Of a stretch of 8,552 nt of DNA, positions 1 through 7,733 are shown in pieces (position 1 is the stretch's first letter; every line of letters begins with the position of its first letter). The position numbers and the translations under genes are program-made. Source of the DNA: Halothiobacillus neapolitanus (GTDB taxonomy: Bacteria; Pseudomonadota; Gammaproteobacteria; Halothiobacillales; Halothiobacillaceae); the NCBI GenBank assembly GCA_020722165.1, contig DYLI01000018.1, positions 1-8,552 on the forward strand, read 5' to 3'. The notes beneath the pieces are model-generated. The model worked only from the letters and a program-made list of their open reading frames with translations, did no database searches and had not been told where the DNA came from.

Positions 1-853
1 TGAACTTTTTAGGTGCCAAGGGGTTGTTTTTGTTGGCATCCGGTGCGGCTACAGGGCGAATTTCCAGAGTGAGCTGGTTGCCGACTTGGTAGGCCAGGTT
101 TTCAAAGGCCGCGTTGTTTTCAACGATGATGCGTGAGCCTTGGCCTTTGTTTTCGACGGTGACCATTTGCGCCGGGGTGGCGAAGTCGGAGACATCGTAT
201 TTTTCTTCTTTAAGTCGCGTGTTGGGGAAGTCAGCGATCAGGCGCTTGCCTTCGGTCTTTATGGTCATCGGCGCATTGGCCGTGGGCATATTGACGAGGA
301 TGCGGCCTTCGCCTTTGACTCCCTGACGGAAATCGACTTGGGGGGCGGCTGCGATGGACTGCGTTTTGGGAGCGGCGCTGGCAACTGGGGCAGCACTTTG
401 TTCGGTCACTTCGCTAGAAAGGGTTTGGGCGTTAGCGGTGCCGGTGTTGTTAATGGCGAGAATGACTTCGTTACCTGCAACACTGATGTTGTATGGCGTG
501 CTGCGGTCAAGGCTAATGATGGCACGAGCGCGCCCCTGGGCTTCGGCAAAGCGCAGATCGCGTACATTGCCAATATCAATGGTGCGTAGCTTGTTGGCAG
601 TGTCAAAGCGGGTGTCGGGGAAGTCCAGCGCAATGCGCGCCGGTTCGTCGATCATGAAGTTGGAGGGCGCGACCTGCATGGGTTCGGCCATGGTAAAACG
701 AATTTGTGTGGAGCCGTCAGGAAGTTGATTAAAGTTGATGTCTTTAATTTCATTAGCCGCCCAAGCTGAGGAGACACCGAGCCCCAAGCCGATTCCTAGG
801 GCGAGTGCGATAGCTTGTGTCAGGCGGTTTTTTTTCGTTTGTGGCTGCATCAT
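1..853 (-). CDS. pilQ: PilQ, type IV pilus secretin (N-terminal part only)
   Basis: PilQ forms the outer-membrane channel through which the type IV pilus leaves the cell. I translated the minus strand from 853 because the gene runs off the left edge; 284 codons are visible and open. The N-terminus has a Sec signal peptide: basic start (KKNR at 7-10), a hydrophobic stretch to about residue 29, and a likely cleavage near AWAA (30-33). The mature start (NEIKDINFNQL) and later phrases such as ARIALDFPDTRF and RLIADFPNTRL are typical of two AMIN domains, which bind peptidoglycan. An Ala/Pro/Gln-rich linker separates them at about residues 140-172. The secretin core lies outside the window. The ATG at 853 overlaps the pilP stop as ATGA; a second ATG follows directly at 850, so the start could be one codon later. 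It is the last gene of pilMNOPQ visible here. Identification rests on AMIN-type sequence plus operon position. Confidence 0.93.
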   Translation of the reverse strand, partial: MMQPQTKKNRLTQAIALALGIGLGLGVSSAWAANEIKDINFNQLPDGSTQIRFTMAEPMQVAPSNFMIDEPARIALDFPDTRFDTANKLRTIDIGNVRDLRFAEAQGRARAIISLDRSTPYNISVAGNEVILAINNTGTANAQTLSSEVTEQSAAPVASAAPKTQSIAAAPQVDFRQGVKGEGRILVNMPTANAPMTIKTEGKRLIADFPNTRLKEEKYDVSDFATPAQMVTVENKGQGSRIIVENNAAFENLAYQVGNQLTLEIRPVAAPDANKNNPLAPKKF

Positions 854-1392
854 GGTTTTTTACCCTGGGTTCCTGAGTCTTTCATGGTGATGGTGGCGGG
901 TTGTTCCATCCAACCGCCATTGCCGTCGGGGAGGATTTCGATCAAATCAATTTTGGTTTCTTGAATGCTGGTGATTTTGCCGAAGTTTTGTCCAAGATAG
1001 TTGCCAACAACGACGGTGTGGATGGTGCCGTCGGGGGCGCTTACCAAAGCTTCTGGGCGGTTATTGCGCTGAATAATGCCCATCATGCCCATGCCGTCCA
1101 AGGGGAAGGCTTCGAGAGGTTCCTTGCTGCGATTGCTATCCGGACGTATGCCATTATCGACTTTTTCTTCGACATATTCCGGTACGGAGAATGGGTCGCG
1201 CGCATCAAAAGCACTGTAGCTAAACGGTACATATGGCTTGAGTTGGGGAATGGGTGGTATGGGCTTGCCCGGCTTTTTCAGGGTTTCAGCTACAAAAGCC
1301 GCTAGGTCATCCTCATTTTGGCTACATCCACTCAGCGCGGGTAACGTGAGTGCGGCGAGCGCAAAAAATAAGGTTCGAGTGGTGTTTGTCAT
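850..1392 (-). CDS. pilP: PilP, type IV pilus inner-membrane lipoprotein
   Basis: PilP links the inner-membrane PilN/PilO pair to the PilQ secretin in the periplasm. The 180-residue product starts with a lipoprotein signal: a short polar N-terminus, a hydrophobic stretch at 8-20 and a lipobox LSGC with the acylated cysteine at 23. A proline-rich flexible linker (about 41-58) follows, then the family phrase ARDPF (64-68), the conserved LEAFPLDGMGMMG (93-105), and a small C-terminal beta domain (about 105-172) that in known PilP contacts the secretin. The length is normal for the family. The start ATG at 1392 has an AAGGAG element just upstream, lying over the end of pilO, and the two genes are 12 bases apart. 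The stop overlaps the pilQ start by 4 bases, so translation is probably coupled. Confidence 0.96.
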   Translation of the reverse strand: MTNTTRTLFFALAALTLPALSGCSQNEDDLAAFVAETLKKPGKPIPPIPQLKPYVPFSYSAFDARDPFSVPEYVEEKVDNGIRPDSNRSKEPLEAFPLDGMGMMGIIQRNNRPEALVSAPDGTIHTVVVGNYLGQNFGKITSIQETKIDLIEILPDGNGGWMEQPATITMKDSGTQGKKP

Positions 1393-1404
1393 CCTTGTTG
1401 CTCC

Positions 1405-2052
1405 TTATTTTTTTGCGCTGCCGGCTGGCGTTGCGGGAGCACGTTGCTTGATTTCTTCTTCATCCAAGTAGCGATAGGTCTTGGCGGTGATTTTGAAATC
1501 AAGCTGTTTGTCCTTGGCAAAGTCCGGCGTGGGTGTGATGGTTGCAAAGTTGTGCAACGTGATGATTCTCGGTAGAGCAGAAGCATCACTGACAAATTTG
1601 GCGAGTTGGTGGTACGTGCCTTGGAAGCGAAGTACGTAAGGAGCTTCGGCGTAATAGTCGAAAGGTACTTCTGGCATGGCTTGGATTTGAATATTTTTCA
1701 AACCATCGGCCAGCGAGGTTTGGGCAACATCGACAATGAGGTTCTCAATCTCTTTTTTGCTTGGAAGTTGGCGCAAAAGGGTGTTGAAAACCTGCTCCAT
1801 TTCGACGAGTTGAACCTTGTAAGCATCAAGGTTTGCAGCGAGTTGTTGTTTTTCAACGATTTTATTTTTTAGGTCAGGTTCTTTGCTTTGTTCGGTCTCG
1901 AGTTGGGCTTGCAGGTGCTGGGCATCGAAGTAATACGCTGCACCAAGTACGGCAGACACGATGAGAGTTAGTAAGGTGATGCGTACACTAAACGGTGCGC
2001 TGCCGAGATTGTTCGGATCGTCTACGGATTGAAAGTCTTTGATAAGGTTCAT
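1405..2052 (-). CDS. pilO: PilO, type IV pilus inner-membrane assembly protein
   Basis: PilO pairs with PilN in the inner membrane as part of the type IV pilus alignment complex. The 215-residue product has the expected bitopic layout: a short cytoplasmic N-terminus, one membrane segment at about 24-42, a periplasmic coiled coil rich in Gln, Glu, Lys and Leu at about 44-95, and a ferredoxin-like C-terminal domain ending near residue 195. The phrases LPSKKEIENLIVDVAQ and the aromatic FDYYAEAPY are characteristic of PilO. The last 15 or so residues are a low-complexity Ala/Pro/Lys tail that is probably disordered. The ATG at 2052 overlaps the pilN stop as ATGA, indicating coupling. No defect is seen. 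Confidence 0.96.
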   Translation of the reverse strand: MNLIKDFQSVDDPNNLGSAPFSVRITLLTLIVSAVLGAAYYFDAQHLQAQLETEQSKEPDLKNKIVEKQQLAANLDAYKVQLVEMEQVFNTLLRQLPSKKEIENLIVDVAQTSLADGLKNIQIQAMPEVPFDYYAEAPYVLRFQGTYHQLAKFVSDASALPRIITLHNFATITPTPDFAKDKQLDFKITAKTYRYLDEEEIKQRAPATPAGSAKK

Positions 2053-2681
2053 GGCTTGCTTTGCTCCGAACGGCTTTCGGCTTCAATGTTGGTGACTGGC
2101 GGGATGATTGTGGCTTTGACGGAAAAAGCATACTTACCATCGAAACCGCCTTTGTTCTGCGCTTGCTTACCTCCAGCTTTGGTGTCATTGGCCAAGATGC
2201 CTTGACCAATGATTTCAGCATCTGTAAAGAGCCCGCTCTTATTAATGTTGCGCAAATATTCGGCAACCCGAGCTGTTGTGTCGCTGAAACCATCAATTTG
2301 CACGGCCGTAGTTGTATCGCCCATGGAAACTTTGGTGAGGACGATGCCTTCCGGAGTGGTTCGGGCAAGTTCATCAAAAAGCCTGACAATCAGGCTGCGC
2401 GTGGACTGGAGTTTTTCAATCGCACCCATGCGAGCAACAAGGTCGTCACGCTTCTTTTTAAGCGCCTTGATTTCTTCGATCTTTTTATCAAGTTCGACGA
2501 TAGTTTTTTCAAGATAAGTATTACGTTCAATTTGATGATCGATTTGCCCTTGTAGGGTGACATGGACAAGCAAAGCGATGCTTGCCGCACCAATTAACGC
2601 AATTCCCGCTTGGGTGACAAAATCTTTTTGGCGTTTTTTGCGTAAGGCTTCGCGCCAGGGTAGTAGGTTAATGCGTGGCAT
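2049..2681 (-). CDS. pilN: PilN, type IV pilus inner-membrane assembly protein
   Basis: PilN anchors cytoplasmic PilM to the membrane and heterodimerises with PilO. The hallmark is the N-terminal INLLPWRE peptide at residues 4-11, which in studied systems docks into a groove of PilM. A basic stretch (RKKRQK, 14-19), one membrane segment at about 22-43, and a Lys/Glu-rich coiled coil at about 48-95 follow, then a small periplasmic alpha/beta domain containing the family-typical PEGIVLTKVS. The C-terminal tail of about 45 residues is Gly/Lys/Gln-rich, then Glu/Ser-rich. Length is 210 residues, slightly on the long side for the family because of that tail. The start overlaps the pilM stop as TAATG, with an AAGGAG ribosome site about 8 bases upstream. 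Confidence 0.96.
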   Translation of the reverse strand: MPRINLLPWREALRKKRQKDFVTQAGIALIGAASIALLVHVTLQGQIDHQIERNTYLEKTIVELDKKIEEIKALKKKRDDLVARMGAIEKLQSTRSLIVRLFDELARTTPEGIVLTKVSMGDTTTAVQIDGFSDTTARVAEYLRNINKSGLFTDAEIIGQGILANDTKAGGKQAQNKGGFDGKYAFSVKATIIPPVTNIEAESRSEQSKP

Positions 2682-3754
2682 TAGTCAAAGCTCCTTAGTG
2701 CGAGACCACAGGCGATGAGCATGGCGGGTGCGTCTTGATTGAGTATCCGGCTTCCGGCGGCTCCAGAGGCTTGTGCAGAGCGCGTCATGCCTACAAAGGG
2801 GTTGGCAATTTGCGCCTCAACACCGGTGCTTGTTGCGATGCGTTCACTCAGGTCGGGCAGGCCTGCGACACCGCCGCCCAGGAGGATGCGCGTAAGGGGG
2901 ATGCTAGGGTGGGCGGCATAGAAAAATTGCAAGAATCGCCCAACTTGCTGGGCAACCAGTTCAACAAAAGGCTGGAGAACTTCGGCCTCGTAGCTTTCAG
3001 GTAGGCCGCCTTGGCGTTTGGCACGACCTGCTTCTGCGTAGCTTAGCTGGTAGCGACGCATGATTTCGTCGGTGTGTTGGCGTCCCCCAAACGGGTGGTC
3101 GCGGGTATAGATCATGTTGCCTTGATGGAAGACGTTAACCGAGGTGTTGTTGGCGCCAATATCGATTAGCACCACGCCGCTATCCGCGTGCATTTTTTCA
3201 AGCTTGGGTGCGAAAAGTTGATGATAGACGTTTTCGAGTGCGAAGGGCTCAATGTCGACAATTTCAACATTCAAGCCACCCATATCCGTAGCATTTTGTC
3301 GCGCTTCGACTTTTTCAGTGCGTGCAGCGGCAATAAGAATGTCAATATTGTCGGCGTTTCCGGTGGTGGAACCGAGAATGTCATAATCCAAGCTGACATC
3401 ATTCATCGAATGAGGTACATATTGTTCGGCTTCAATACGTATCTGCATATCCAGTTCAGCTTCGTTAAGATCGGCGGGCAGGCTGACCATGCGTGAAATG
3501 CTGACGCTGCCAGGGATGGCAATGCAGGCGTGTTTGGCGCGTGTGCCAGATTCTTTGACTGCCTTGCGGATCGCAGCAGCAACGGTTTCAGGGTCAATGA
3601 TCTCTTTGTCCTGAACAGCTCCCTCGGGCAGTGGCTCAATGGCAATGGCTTCTATGCGGTAGCCGTTGGCTGTTTGACTGAGTTCAAGCAGTTTTACGGA
3701 TGATGAGCTGATGTCCAGCCCTAGCAGCGGCGCTTTATGGGTTCGTCGAAACAC
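2681..3754 (-). CDS. pilM: PilM, actin-like type IV pilus assembly ATPase-fold protein
   Basis: PilM is the cytoplasmic actin-like component of the pilus alignment complex; it binds nucleotide and the N-terminal peptide of PilN. The 357-residue product has the actin-fold nucleotide signatures in order: phosphate-1 LGLDISSSSVK at 11-21, phosphate-2 VVLIDIGANNTSV at 194-206, and the adenosine loop ILLGGGVAGL at 290-299. The conserved SLPADLNEAEL (91-101) and QYVP (111-114) segments are typical of PilM rather than of FtsA or MreB. The start is GTG at 3754, chosen because the family consensus begins with a few basic residues followed by LLGLDI, and because a GAGAGGA ribosome site lies about 10 bases upstream. 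It is the first gene of the pilMNOPQ operon and is transcribed away from the PBP1A gene. Confidence 0.96.
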   Translation of the reverse strand: MFRRTHKAPLLGLDISSSSVKLLELSQTANGYRIEAIAIEPLPEGAVQDKEIIDPETVAAAIRKAVKESGTRAKHACIAIPGSVSISRMVSLPADLNEAELDMQIRIEAEQYVPHSMNDVSLDYDILGSTTGNADNIDILIAAARTEKVEARQNATDMGGLNVEIVDIEPFALENVYHQLFAPKLEKMHADSGVVLIDIGANNTSVNVFHQGNMIYTRDHPFGGRQHTDEIMRRYQLSYAEAGRAKRQGGLPESYEAEVLQPFVELVAQQVGRFLQFFYAAHPSIPLTRILLGGGVAGLPDLSERIATSTGVEAQIANPFVGMTRSAQASGAAGSRILNQDAPAMLIACGLALRSFD

Positions 3755-3901
3755 GAGTTGTTTTCCTCTCTTGGAGTCTTTTGCGGTATCGTGGTGCGCA
3801 GTGATGCTTTTAGCAAGCTGCGGATTGGTTCAACGTCAAGCAGCTCACCTGCTAGGCAGTGCCGATGTACCCACCCCTATAGTTTAACTTCACCAGCCAA
3901 T
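3755..3901. promoter_or_regulatory. Divergent pilM / mrcA intergenic region
   Basis: These 147 bases separate two diverging genes and must hold promoters for both. For pilM, the minus strand has TTGACG (3834-3839) followed 17-19 bases on by an AT-richer stretch reading TTGCTAAAA (about 3808-3816); the -35 matches well and the -10 poorly. For mrcA, the plus strand has TATAGT at 3878-3883, a fair -10, but no convincing -35 at the correct distance. An imperfect inverted repeat (CAC, bulged C, TGC, TAG spacer, GCAGTG) lies at 3846-3861 between the candidates and could be an operator or chance. No sigma-54 -24/-12 pattern with correct spacing was found. The region's role is certain from gene orientation; the individual elements are tentative. 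Confidence 0.5.
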
Positions 3902-6292
3902 ATGTCATTTCTAACATTCATTTTTAAGTTTGTCTCCTATCTTGTTGTTTTAATGGTACTGATTGCTTTGTCGGCGTGGGGTGTGGCTCGCTATGTTTAT
4001 AGCGAAGAGTTGCCGGATGTCAATTCCTTACGCGATACACAATATCAGGTGCCGATGCGGGTTCATGACCGTTCGGGCGGTTTGATAGCGGAGTTTGGGG
4101 AGAAGCGGCGTATTCCAGTGACGATTGATCAGGTTCCAACGCTTGTGAAAAACGCTTTTCTTGCTGCCGAGGATGATCGCTTTTATCAGCATCCTGGCGT
4201 GGATTGGCAAGGTTTGTTCCGTGCCGCATGGGAGTTGCTACGTACCGGTCACAAAGGGCAGGGCGGTAGTACGATTACCATGCAGGTGGCGCGAAATTTC
4301 TTTTTGAATAGTGAAAAAACCTATAGTCGAAAATTTAATGAGATTTTGCTGGCGATCAAAATTGAGCGTGAGTTAAGCAAGGATCAGATTCTTGAGTTGT
4401 ACCTGAATAAAATTTATTTGGGCAATCGTGCCTATGGCGTGGCGGCGGCGGCTTCGATTTATTACAACAAAACCATGGATCAGTTATCCCCCGCCGAGGC
4501 GGCGATGTTGGCGGGCTTGCCGAAGGCACCTTCCAAATACAACCCGATTATCAATCCAACTCGCGCAAAAATTCGCCGCGATTATGTGCTTGGGCGTATG
4601 TTTGACTTGGGTCAGTTGCCCCACGCGCAGTTGGAAATGGCCTTGGCTGAGCCTGTTGGAAGCGCGCTTTACTTAAGTGCCACGGTGGAGCTGCATGCGC
4701 CATATGTGGCTGAGATGGCGCGGGCGCGTATGGTGCAGGAATACGGTGAGGCGGCTTACGAAAAGGGTTTGCGGGTTTATACCAGCATTGATCCGCATTT
4801 ACAACGTGCTGCGGTGCAGTCTTTGCAGGAAGCTTTGCTTGATTATGAGCGGCGTTACCGTTGGCGTGGCGCGGAGTCGTACGCAGAGATTGCGGCGGGT
4901 GATGTTGCCGCTGCGACGACGTTGGCACAGTCGCAACGTGTGATTGAAGGACTCGCGGCGGCGGTAGTACTTGAGGCCAGCCCGCAAAAGGTCAAGGTGG
5001 TGGATGCTTTGGGTGTGACGCATGAGTTGGGTCCAGCGTCGTTAAGTTGGATGAGGGCGAGTCTAGGCAAGAATAATGACTTTATGGTCAAGTCCTTGCG
5101 CTCTGGGGATGTAATACGCCTTCGCGCTGATCGAGACAGTGTAGCCAAGGATGTTGTAGTGACGCTGGCGCAAATTCCTGATATTTCAGGCGCTTTTGTT
5201 GCGTTTGATCCGCAAACAGGCGGGATGTTGGCGTTGAGTGGCGGCTTCGATTTTGCTTTGAGTAAATTTAATCGGGCGTTTCAGGCGCAGCGGCAGCCGG
5301 GTTCATCCTTTAAGCCGTTTTTGTATTCGGCGGCGCTGGAGAATGGGTTTACCTTGGCGAGCGTGATTAGTGACGCGCCTTTGGTTTTTACCGGACAAGG
5401 TGGCAATAACGCGGACTGGAAGCCTGAAAACTACGGTGGTAGTTCGTATGGGCCGACGCGTTTGCACGAGGCCTTGGTGCGTTCGCAAAATCTGGTGTCG
5501 GTGCGTTTAATTGATGCGATGACTCCAAAGGTTGCCTTGGATCACGCTAAGTTGTTCGGTTTGCCCACAGAACAATGGAGTCCAACCTTGTCGTTGGCTT
5601 TGGGAAGCTATGCCTTGACCCCGTATGAGTTGGCTTCGGGGTACATGGTATTTGCCAATGGCGGTTATCGCGTTGCGCCTTATTTTATTCAGCGGGTCGA
5701 GGATGTGAATGGTGTGGTGCTGTTTGAGCAGCCTGCACCCAAATTATGTGATACCTGTGCGCCGGACGAGGCGAATGTCGCGCCACGGGTGGTGGCAGAA
5801 GAAAATATCTGGCTGACCAATTTGATGCTGCGCGACGTAGCGCACCGGGGCACGGGCGCGGCAGCGGGGCGTGCGCTGAAGCGTCCAGACATTGCGGGTA
5901 AGACGGGTACGACCAACGATCAGCGTGATGCGTGGTTCTGTGGTTATGGTCCGGGCGTGGTGGCGACGGCGTGGGTGGGGTACGACGATTACCATTCCAT
6001 GGGACGCAAGGAAACCGGAGGTTCGGCGGCCTTGCCGATGTGGATTGATTTTATGCGCGTGGCTCTGGCTGATGTGCCGGTGCAAGAAAATAAACCACCC
6101 AAGGGAGTGGTCACGGCCAGTATTGACCCGGCCAGTGGTCAGGTTCTCGCAAATGGCTCGCCCGGCTCAATCAAGGAGTTTTTTGATGGGCGACATGCTT
6201 TGTACACCACGGCGGTGATGTCGGATATGTTGCCGCCTGCAGATTTGTCCGAGAGCCTTGGCGATGCGCAGGTGACGGAAGAGTTGTTTTAA
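3902..6292 (+). CDS. mrcA: Penicillin-binding protein 1A (bifunctional transglycosylase/transpeptidase)
   Basis: This is a class A PBP (also called ponA) that polymerises lipid II into glycan strands and cross-links the stem peptides in the periplasm. Numbered from the ATG at 3902 (796 residues): membrane anchor at about 4-28; GT51 glycosyltransferase with catalytic Glu90 in EDDRF and GQGGSTITMQ at 119-128; an OB-like insert at roughly 300-430; then the transpeptidase with Ser468-Ser-Phe-Lys471 (nucleophile Ser468), the SQN motif at 528-530 and KTGTT at 667-671. All catalytic motifs are intact. The reading frame is open back to 3737, but that extension overlaps pilM and has no membrane-protein character. 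MSFLTFIFKF directly before the membrane segment fits the family, so I chose 3902, although no clear Shine-Dalgarno precedes it. The divergent pilM neighbour is a classic arrangement, and dapB follows after 14 bases. Confidence 0.95.
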   Translation: MSFLTFIFKFVSYLVVLMVLIALSAWGVARYVYSEELPDVNSLRDTQYQVPMRVHDRSGGLIAEFGEKRRIPVTIDQVPTLVKNAFLAAEDDRFYQHPGVDWQGLFRAAWELLRTGHKGQGGSTITMQVARNFFLNSEKTYSRKFNEILLAIKIERELSKDQILELYLNKIYLGNRAYGVAAAASIYYNKTMDQLSPAEAAMLAGLPKAPSKYNPIINPTRAKIRRDYVLGRMFDLGQLPHAQLEMALAEPVGSALYLSATVELHAPYVAEMARARMVQEYGEAAYEKGLRVYTSIDPHLQRAAVQSLQEALLDYERRYRWRGAESYAEIAAGDVAAATTLAQSQRVIEGLAAAVVLEASPQKVKVVDALGVTHELGPASLSWMRASLGKNNDFMVKSLRSGDVIRLRADRDSVAKDVVVTLAQIPDISGAFVAFDPQTGGMLALSGGFDFALSKFNRAFQAQRQPGSSFKPFLYSAALENGFTLASVISDAPLVFTGQGGNNADWKPENYGGSSYGPTRLHEALVRSQNLVSVRLIDAMTPKVALDHAKLFGLPTEQWSPTLSLALGSYALTPYELASGYMVFANGGYRVAPYFIQRVEDVNGVVLFEQPAPKLCDTCAPDEANVAPRVVAEENIWLTNLMLRDVAHRGTGAAAGRALKRPDIAGKTGTTNDQRDAWFCGYGPGVVATAWVGYDDYHSMGRKETGGSAALPMWIDFMRVALADVPVQENKPPKGVVTASIDPASGQVLANGSPGSIKEFFDGRHALYTTAVMSDMLPPADLSESLGDAQVTEELF

Positions 6293-6306
6293 CAGGAGGC
6301 ATAACG

Positions 6307-7110
6307 ATGTTAAGCGTGACAATTACGGGCAGTAGCGGGCGCATGGGACGTGCGTTGATCGAAACCTTGGCGGCATCAAGCAAAGCGCGTTTACATGCGG
6401 CGGTGGATCGTGGCGGCAGTGCCTTGCTCGGTTTGGATGCGGGCGAGTTTGCCGGAGTGGGCGCGCTCGATGTGCATATTCGTGATGATTTGGCCTTGGT
6501 TTTGCCAGGTACAGATGCAGTTATCGACTTCACCCGTCCGGAGGCGACGCTGCATTATTTGCCGCTGTGTGTTGCAGCGGGCGTGCCAATGGTGATTGGT
6601 ACGACGGGCTTTGGTGCGGAGCAGCGTGCCTTGATTGAAGTTGCAGCGCAACGCATCCCCATTGTGCTGGCGGCGAATTTCAGCGTAGGGGTGAATTTGT
6701 GTCTCAAACTGCTGGATACGGCGGCGCGCGTGCTGGATGAAGGCTTTGATATCGAAATTATCGAAGCGCATCATCGTCACAAGGTGGATGCGCCATCTGG
6801 AACCGCGCTGGCACTTGGGCAGGCGGTGGCCAATGCACTGGGGCGTGATTTGAGTGAGTGTGCCGTGTATGGGCGCGAGGGCATCACGGGTGAGCGCGAT
6901 CCTAAAACGATAGGTTTTTCCACGGTGCGTGGTGGCGATATTGTTGGTGACCATACGGTGCTGTTTGCCGACATTGGTGAGCGCATTGAGATTACGCACA
7001 AGGCTTCCAGTCGTGCGACGTTTGCGCGCGGGGCTGTCCACGCGGCGCACTGGGTCAAGGGGCGCGCGCCTGGCCTGTATGACATGCAGGGTGTTCTGGG
7101 GCTGCGTTAG
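6307..7110 (+). CDS. dapB: 4-hydroxy-tetrahydrodipicolinate reductase (DapB)
   Basis: DapB catalyses the NAD(P)H-dependent reduction in the lysine/diaminopimelate pathway, giving tetrahydrodipicolinate in the cytoplasm. The 267-residue protein has the full family layout: Rossmann nucleotide site GSSGRMG at 8-14, IDFTRPEA at 73-80, GTTGF at 98-102, NFSVGVN at 124-130, and the catalytic signature EAHHRHKVDAPSGTA at 153-167, with His155 and Lys159 matching the known catalytic pair. RGGDIVGDHTV (208-218) and the C-terminal domain complete it. The ATG at 6307 has an excellent AGGAGG at 6294-6299, 7 bases upstream. The gap after the PBP1A gene is only 14 bases, so the two are probably co-transcribed. 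This is functionally sensible, since meso-diaminopimelate is a peptidoglycan building block. Nothing is truncated. Confidence 0.97.
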   Translation: MLSVTITGSSGRMGRALIETLAASSKARLHAAVDRGGSALLGLDAGEFAGVGALDVHIRDDLALVLPGTDAVIDFTRPEATLHYLPLCVAAGVPMVIGTTGFGAEQRALIEVAAQRIPIVLAANFSVGVNLCLKLLDTAARVLDEGFDIEIIEAHHRHKVDAPSGTALALGQAVANALGRDLSECAVYGREGITGERDPKTIGFSTVRGGDIVGDHTVLFADIGERIEITHKASSRATFARGAVHAAHWVKGRAPGLYDMQGVLGLR

Positions 7111-7139
7111 TCCGAAACAATTTTCTCCCGGAGCTTTAC

Positions 7140-7733
7140 ATGAAGCCGCTTGATGAAGCCGAAAAATGGCTGGAGCTCCACGGATCGGCGCTGTACAGCT
7201 ATGCCTTGTTGCAAACGCGCGACGAACACCAAGCGGAAGATTTGCTGCAAGAAACCCTGGTCGCAGCGCTGCAAGCACGCGAAAAGTTTAGCGGTACATC
7301 CAGCACGCGCACATGGCTGATTGGTATCCTCAAACACAAGATTATTGACCTTTTTCGTCTGCACGCACGCGAATTTTCTTTTGATGAGCCACCTTTGGAC
7401 GCTGAGGGGGCGGAATCGGCGGATGAGGAATTTTTCGATCATACCGAACACTGGAAAGACGCCTTGACCGATTGGAAAACGCCCGAGCGCGAGCTGGATC
7501 GGGATAGCTTCCTGCGCTTTTTGCAGTTCTGTCTGGAGCATCTTCCCCCAAAGGCGGCGCGCTTATTTCTCTTGCGCGAATTAATGGAAGAAACCACAGA
7601 AATAATTTGTAAGGAATTAGCGATTACTCCGACTAATCTATGGACGATGCTGCATCGGGCTCGCTTGAGACTGAGGCAGTGTCTCGACAAAAACTGGATC
7701 GGTCAGACGGCAAAGAGGCAGGCATCATGTTGA
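7140..7733 (+). CDS. ECF-type RNA polymerase sigma-70 family factor
   Basis: This is an alternative sigma factor of the extracytoplasmic-function type, 197 residues long, with only regions 2 and 4. Region 2 spans about 14-74 and contains the core-binding motif DLLQET (34-39) and the STRTWLIGILKHKIIDLFR stretch (55-73) that melts and reads the -10. Region 4 spans about 125-186 with the HLPPKAARLFLLREL opening and a helix-turn-helix around TTEIICKELAITPTNLWTML (152-171). The linker is strongly acidic (10 Asp/Glu in residues 82-103). The ATG at 7140 has GGAG at 7130-7133. It starts 29 bases after dapB with no terminator, and its stop overlaps the next gene, a zinc-finger anti-sigma factor. Context suggests it controls the downstream HvfA/HvfB metallophore genes. 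The exact ECF subgroup is not assigned. Confidence 0.93.
   Translation: MKPLDEAEKWLELHGSALYSYALLQTRDEHQAEDLLQETLVAALQAREKFSGTSSTRTWLIGILKHKIIDLFRLHAREFSFDEPPLDAEGAESADEEFFDHTEHWKDALTDWKTPERELDRDSFLRFLQFCLEHLPPKAARLFLLRELMEETTEIICKELAITPTNLWTMLHRARLRLRQCLDKNWIGQTAKRQASC

Noticed and set aside
114..728. Overlapping plus-strand open frames at the left edge
   Set aside because: They lie opposite the AMIN region of pilQ, which continues off the edge in the minus-strand frame with a signal peptide and correct operon position.
3844..3870. Possible sigma-54 promoter on the minus strand (GGCAC...AGCA) for pilM
   Set aside because: The spacing between the GG and GC elements is one base short and the -12 element lacks the TTGC form.
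3737..3901. N-terminal extension of 55 codons on the PBP1A reading frame
   Set aside because: It overlaps the pilM start and the divergent promoter region and shows no family-like sequence; the membrane anchor begins right after the ATG at 3902.
6391..7278. 295-codon open frame on the minus strand opposite dapB
   Set aside because: Antisense shadow of dapB and the sigma gene; the composition is odd (Arg, His and Gln rich) and dapB has all its catalytic motifs.
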